Part shown: piece by piece, positions 5,292 to 7,753 of the stretch
Position numbering within the stretch: the stretch's first letter is position 1
Layout: each line of letters starts with the position of its first letter
Assembly (NCBI GenBank): GCA_030825745.1
Contig: JAPJPH010000042.1
Coordinates: 1 to 7,753, forward strand
Source: Anaerococcus sp.
GTDB taxonomy: Bacteria; Bacillota; Clostridia; Tissierellales; Peptoniphilaceae
Reading direction: 5' to 3'
DNA length: 7,753 nucleotides
Notes under the pieces: model-generated
Seen by the model: the letters and a program-made list of their open reading frames with translations, nothing else
Database searches by the model: none
What the model was told of the DNA's origin: nothing
Program-made: the position numbers and the translations under genes

Positions 5292-6219
5292 AAAACTTAA
5301 TATAAAAAGTATACTTGGCTATATAATCCTACTTCTAGGTCTAGCTATCATAGCCTACCCCCTAATAAATAGGTCCTTGGCTGATAGAAATTCTAAAAAA
5401 ACCTTAGAGGAGTATATAAAAACTGAAAAAGCCAAAAGCCCTATCCAAAAAGAAGAAGAAGTCAAAAAGGCAAGTGAATATAACAAGCTAGTAGAAAATA
5501 GTGATACATCTATCCTAGATCCCTTTACAACAGATCAAAATGAAAACTCATATAACTATTACAAAAATTCAGATGAAATCTTTGCCTATCTAATAATACC
5601 AAAGTTAGATAAAAACCTACCCATCTACCTGGATGCAACCTTACACCACATATCCTTGGGGGTAGCCCAAGTTTCAGGTAGCTCTATACCTATAGGAGGA
5701 AAGGGTGAAAGGACAGTTATAGCAGGCCATAGGGACTGGTGGACAGACACCATGCTCCTATATGCAGATGATCTTGAAAGTGGAGATTATGTATATATAA
5801 AAAGGGGAGATACTACCCTTAGATATAGGGTAGATAACAAGCAGGTCATAGGCCCCTATGATTGGGATAAGCTAGAAAAAGTTGAGGGTAAGGATATGCT
5901 AACCCTCCTAACCTGCCACCCCTTTGCCCCACCTAGGACTGATAGGCTATTAATAAATTGCCTAAGAGATGAAGAAATAGAAGTAGCTAAGGCTGATCAG
6001 ACTGATAAGAGAGCTGATGAAACTGATAAGGCAGATAAGGAAATTAAAGACATAGAAAATTTGCCAATAAGCTCCAATGATTCAAACGAAAAATCAAAAG
6101 GAAGTCAAAAAATCAATCTAATAACAAAAATAGGAGCTATCTTAGTAAGCCTAGCCTTTGTACTAGTCCTACTTACCTTTATAAAAAGAATAATCATAAG
6201 CCTAAATAAAAATAGATGA
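5278..6219 (+). CDS. Class C-like sortase, third and divergent
   Basis: This 313-residue sortase (from ATG 5278) has helix 1 at about 9-32, lid motif DPF (81-83), His151 in AGHRDWW, Cys213 in LLTCHPF and Arg223 in TDRLLI, ten residues after the Cys rather than nine. Helix 2 is at about 280-303. Between the barrel and helix 2 lies a charged Asp/Lys-rich linker (about 240-265, with TDKRADETDKADK) that the first two sortases lack. It is much less like them than they are like each other, so it may have a separate job such as incorporating a minor pilin or attaching the pilus base; that is inference. An in-frame GTG at 5272 is an alternative start: AGGAG (5263-5267) is 4 bases before GTG and 10 before ATG. 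It overlaps the second sortase gene and is the last gene before a strong terminator. Confidence 0.88.
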   Translation: MKKNKKLNIKSILGYIILLLGLAIIAYPLINRSLADRNSKKTLEEYIKTEKAKSPIQKEEEVKKASEYNKLVENSDTSILDPFTTDQNENSYNYYKNSDEIFAYLIIPKLDKNLPIYLDATLHHISLGVAQVSGSSIPIGGKGERTVIAGHRDWWTDTMLLYADDLESGDYVYIKRGDTTLRYRVDNKQVIGPYDWDKLEKVEGKDMLTLLTCHPFAPPRTDRLLINCLRDEEIEVAKADQTDKRADETDKADKEIKDIENLPISSNDSNEKSKGSQKINLITKIGAILVSLAFVLVLLTFIKRIIISLNKNR

Positions 6220-6245
6220 GATAAAAATAAAGTAATTAAAATAAG

Positions 6246-6289
6246 CGGAGAGTGCTAGTAAGAAAAGAAACTAGGTCTCTCCGTTTTTT
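6246..6289 (+). terminator. Strong terminator after the sortase operon
   Basis: CGGAGAG (6246-6252) pairs with CTCTCCG (6277-6283), and inside it CTAGT (6255-6259) pairs with ACTAG (6270-6274) across a two-base mismatch. Six T follow (6284-6289). This is the expected end of the sortase transcript. Confidence 0.9.
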
Positions 6290-6321
6290 GTTTATGTAGA
6301 TAATTAAGTAATAAGTCGTGT

Positions 6322-6345
6322 GATCTAGTAAGGATACTACTATCC
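6322..6345 (+). repeat. Relic of the B repeat downstream of the sortases
   Basis: GATCTAGTAAGGAT (6322-6335) matches 14 bases of B copy 1 (2189-2202) exactly. It continues into a small GGATA-CTAC-TATCC hairpin (6332-6345). The first hairpin arm of B is missing, so this is at most a fragment. Confidence 0.5.
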
Positions 6346-6541
6346 ATAATTTACATAGAAAAATAAAAATATAAAAAAATATTTGCTATAAATAAAATAT
6401 ATCCCCTAAAAAGTCATTTAAAGTCCATAAAAATCTAATAAATATGTAAACTAGTATATAAAGTCCTTAAAAAAGACACTAAAAGTCTAGGAATAGGATT
6501 ATGAAAGGTAAGGAAAATAGCTAAATTAAGCGATTTAGTCC
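6346..6541. promoter_or_regulatory. AT-rich spacer with repeated AAAGTC motifs
   Basis: There is no gene in this stretch. AAAGTC occurs at 6410-6415, 6420-6425, 6460-6465 and 6482-6487, all in one orientation and two of them as AAAGTCC. They lie 55-130 bases upstream of the -35 of the next promoter and could bind a regulator, but chance is possible in such AT-rich DNA. Confidence 0.3.
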
Positions 6542-6570
6542 TTGCAGGCATTTTTAATATATTGTATAAT
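6542..6570 (+). promoter_or_regulatory. Sigma-A promoter for the 282-aa wall protein
   Basis: TTGCAG (6542-6547) and TATAAT (6565-6570) are separated by exactly 17 bases, followed by an AT-rich start region. Transcription should begin near 6577, giving a leader of about 45 bases before the ATG at 6622. Confidence 0.8.
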
Positions 6571-6621
6571 ATTAACTATAAGAGATATATATAATTTTCG
6601 ACTATTTCCAAGGAGTTAAAC

Positions 6622-7470
6622 ATGAAACATTCTAAACTAAGGGTAGCTTCCCTTGCGCTTGTACTTGCTATGGCTACTGTAGGGCCTTCCTATGCAAAAA
6701 GCGATCAAGATTCTACACTTACACAAAAGGATATAAAACAAATAAAAGACCTTACAGAAGCTATCAAGAAAACTAGTGAGGATATAGATAACATATACGA
6801 AGACAATTTCAAAAAAGAAGAATCTAAATCTATAAGAACCTATAGTTCAGATACAAAAGATTTTAGTGAAAAACCAAAAATTGATGATTCTAATGTAACC
6901 GATGATTCTAAGCTAACTGATGATTCTAATAAATCTAATGATAGTAATAAATCTGATGATAGTAAAGAAGAAAAGCTAGAAGCACCTAAAAAAGAAGATA
7001 AATCTAAGATAGAAAATGGTATAAGGGATATTAACAAAAAAGAAGATAAAGTAGACTCTAATATCAAAGATGATACTTCTGATGGACCACTTGGCTTTAC
7101 TACAAAGGATGAGGCTATTAAAAATGCCCAAAAAGCCTTAGAAAATGAGTCTAGCAAAAACTCCTATGATATCAAAAAAGGCGTTGATGGAATGTATTAT
7201 TATACACTTATAGAAGATAAGAGTAAAAAAGATACTACTGAGCCAGAGCTTAAAGATGATGTCATAGCAGATGTAAAGGAAAGTACATCCCTAGTTAGTG
7301 AAGATGTAAAATCATCTACTACCTATGACTACTATGCTAAAAATGATATCAAACTACCTGCTAGAGATGCATCAGCAAATGCAAAAACAGGTGTAGGATC
7401 AGTATCCCTAGCTCTAGTAACTCTAGTAGTATCAGCAGCTGGATTTAAAGCTAGTAAAAAGTTTAAATAA
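6622..7470 (+). CDS. Secreted wall-anchored protein with NAKTG sorting signal
   Basis: I cannot assign a named function to this 282-residue protein. Residues 1-25 are a Sec signal peptide, with cleavage likely after SYA. Residues 30-60 are rich in Lys, Glu and Asp and may be helical. Residues 88-116 are a low-complexity Asp-Ser-Asn-Lys stretch with repeated DDS. Residues 158-197 form the most structured-looking part: GFTTKDEAIKNAQKAL, then SYDIKKGVDGMYYYTL. I recall similar short modules in surface proteins of Finegoldia-like cocci, but could not confirm it. The C-terminus has NAKTG (253-257), a hydrophobic helix (about 258-275) and KKFK, a sorting signal for wall anchoring. AAGGAG (6610-6615) lies six bases before the ATG. 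It has its own promoter and terminator and is thus monocistronic, separate from the pilus sortases. Most likely it is anchored by a housekeeping sortase elsewhere. Confidence 0.85.
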   Translation: MKHSKLRVASLALVLAMATVGPSYAKSDQDSTLTQKDIKQIKDLTEAIKKTSEDIDNIYEDNFKKEESKSIRTYSSDTKDFSEKPKIDDSNVTDDSKLTDDSNKSNDSNKSDDSKEEKLEAPKKEDKSKIENGIRDINKKEDKVDSNIKDDTSDGPLGFTTKDEAIKNAQKALENESSKNSYDIKKGVDGMYYYTLIEDKSKKDTTEPELKDDVIADVKESTSLVSEDVKSSTTYDYYAKNDIKLPARDASANAKTGVGSVSLALVTLVVSAAGFKASKKFK

Positions 7471-7486
7471 ACATAATACTGAATCA

Positions 7487-7514
7487 ATAAAGCCTTCTTT
7501 TTAGAAGGTTTTAT
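7487..7514 (+). terminator. Terminator after the 282-aa gene
   Basis: ATAAAGCCTTCT (7487-7498) pairs with AGAAGGTTTTAT (7503-7514) through 12 positions, one a G-T wobble, around a TTTT loop. The descending arm includes TTTT and is followed by TTG. Because the outer pairs are A-T, the stem might also serve weakly in the other direction. Confidence 0.85.
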
Positions 7515-7543
7515 TTGCTATAGATAAGAGTTTTTTATATAAT
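7515..7543 (+). promoter_or_regulatory. Sigma-A promoter for the gene at 7572
   Basis: TTGCTA (7515-7520) and TATAAT (7538-7543) are spaced 17 bases apart. The -35 directly abuts the preceding terminator, a compact arrangement. Initiation near 7550 would leave a leader of about 20 bases. Confidence 0.75.
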
Positions 7544-7571
7544 TATTATAATAAAAATATTAGGAGTTAGC

Positions 7572-7753
7572 ATGAAAAAATATGTACTAAGTCTGAGCCT
7601 ACTATTAGCTATAGGCCTTTTAAATCCTCAAAATACAAGCTTTGCGGATGATATAGAAAATAGTACTGAAATAAGTACCCAAAGATTTAGTGAAGATAAA
7701 ATATCTTACAAAGATCAAATAGATGAGATTTTAAATAAATATCCCCAATCAAT
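7572..7753 (+). CDS. Secreted protein, N-terminal part only
   Basis: The gene runs off the window after 60 complete codons. AGGAG (7562-7566) lies five bases before the ATG. The product begins MKKYVLSLSLLLAIGL and continues to NTSFADDIE, a Sec signal peptide with likely cleavage after SFA. The visible mature part is charged and hydrophilic, rich in Glu, Asp, Ser and Lys, with no recognisable domain. It follows another secreted surface protein, each with its own promoter, which suggests a surface-protein cluster. Whether it has a sorting signal cannot be seen. Confidence 0.8.
   Translation, partial: MKKYVLSLSLLLAIGLLNPQNTSFADDIENSTEISTQRFSEDKISYKDQIDEILNKYPQS

Noticed and set aside
6840..7157. 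Minus-strand 105-codon frame rich in Ser and Leu
   Set aside because: It is the antisense shadow of the Asp/Ser/Lys low-complexity part of the 282-aa protein. The minus-strand frames at 162-461 and 720-917 are likewise shadows of the pilin gene.

Overview
The window is AT-rich and coding-dense. Its codon use is heavy in ATA, CTA and AGG, it has strong AGGAG-type ribosome binding sites, and its Gram-positive surface genes carry signal peptides and LPXTG-like sorting signals. This fits a low-GC anaerobic Firmicute, most likely a Gram-positive anaerobic coccus of the Peptoniphilaceae (Anaerococcus, Peptoniphilus or Finegoldia type). The genus is my inference; no rRNA or other marker gene is present.

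Layout on the + strand: (1) positions 1-150 are the tail of an upstream unit plus a leader. (2) 151-2055 encodes a pilin or pilin-related surface protein with Cna-B/SpaA-like domains, a proline-rich heptad stalk and an IVKTG sorting signal, followed by a hairpin terminator. (3) About 2116-3490 is a 1.4-kb non-coding, locally GC-rich region. It is a composite repeat array: two tandem units of about 615-623 bp, each ordered B-A-B-C, plus a partial third unit. (4) 3524-6219 encodes three overlapping class C (pilin-polymerising) sortases, closed by a strong terminator at 6246-6289. (5) 6290-6541 is an AT-rich spacer with a relic of the B repeat and several AAAGTC motifs, leading to a clear sigma-A promoter. 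(6) 6622-7470 encodes a small secreted protein with a NAKTG sorting signal, ended by a terminator. (7) A second sigma-A promoter drives a secreted-protein gene from 7572 that is cut off by the window edge.

Functionally, regions 2 and 4 are the right-hand part of a sortase-assembled pilus locus. The pilin is exported by Sec and held in the membrane by its sorting signal. The class C sortases would join pilins through Thr-Lys isopeptide bonds. Other pilin genes probably lie to the left of the window. The 282-aa protein has its own promoter and a different sorting signal, so it is probably a separate wall-anchored protein.

The least ordinary part is the composite array between pilin and sortases. 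It has five direct copies of a palindromic element, two inverted copies, two highly conserved GC-rich hairpin modules, and a hairpin whose stem changed by paired substitutions between copies. It contains no credible protein gene. It could be a BIME/MITE-like non-autonomous element, or a structured RNA that affects sortase expression; the sequence alone cannot decide.
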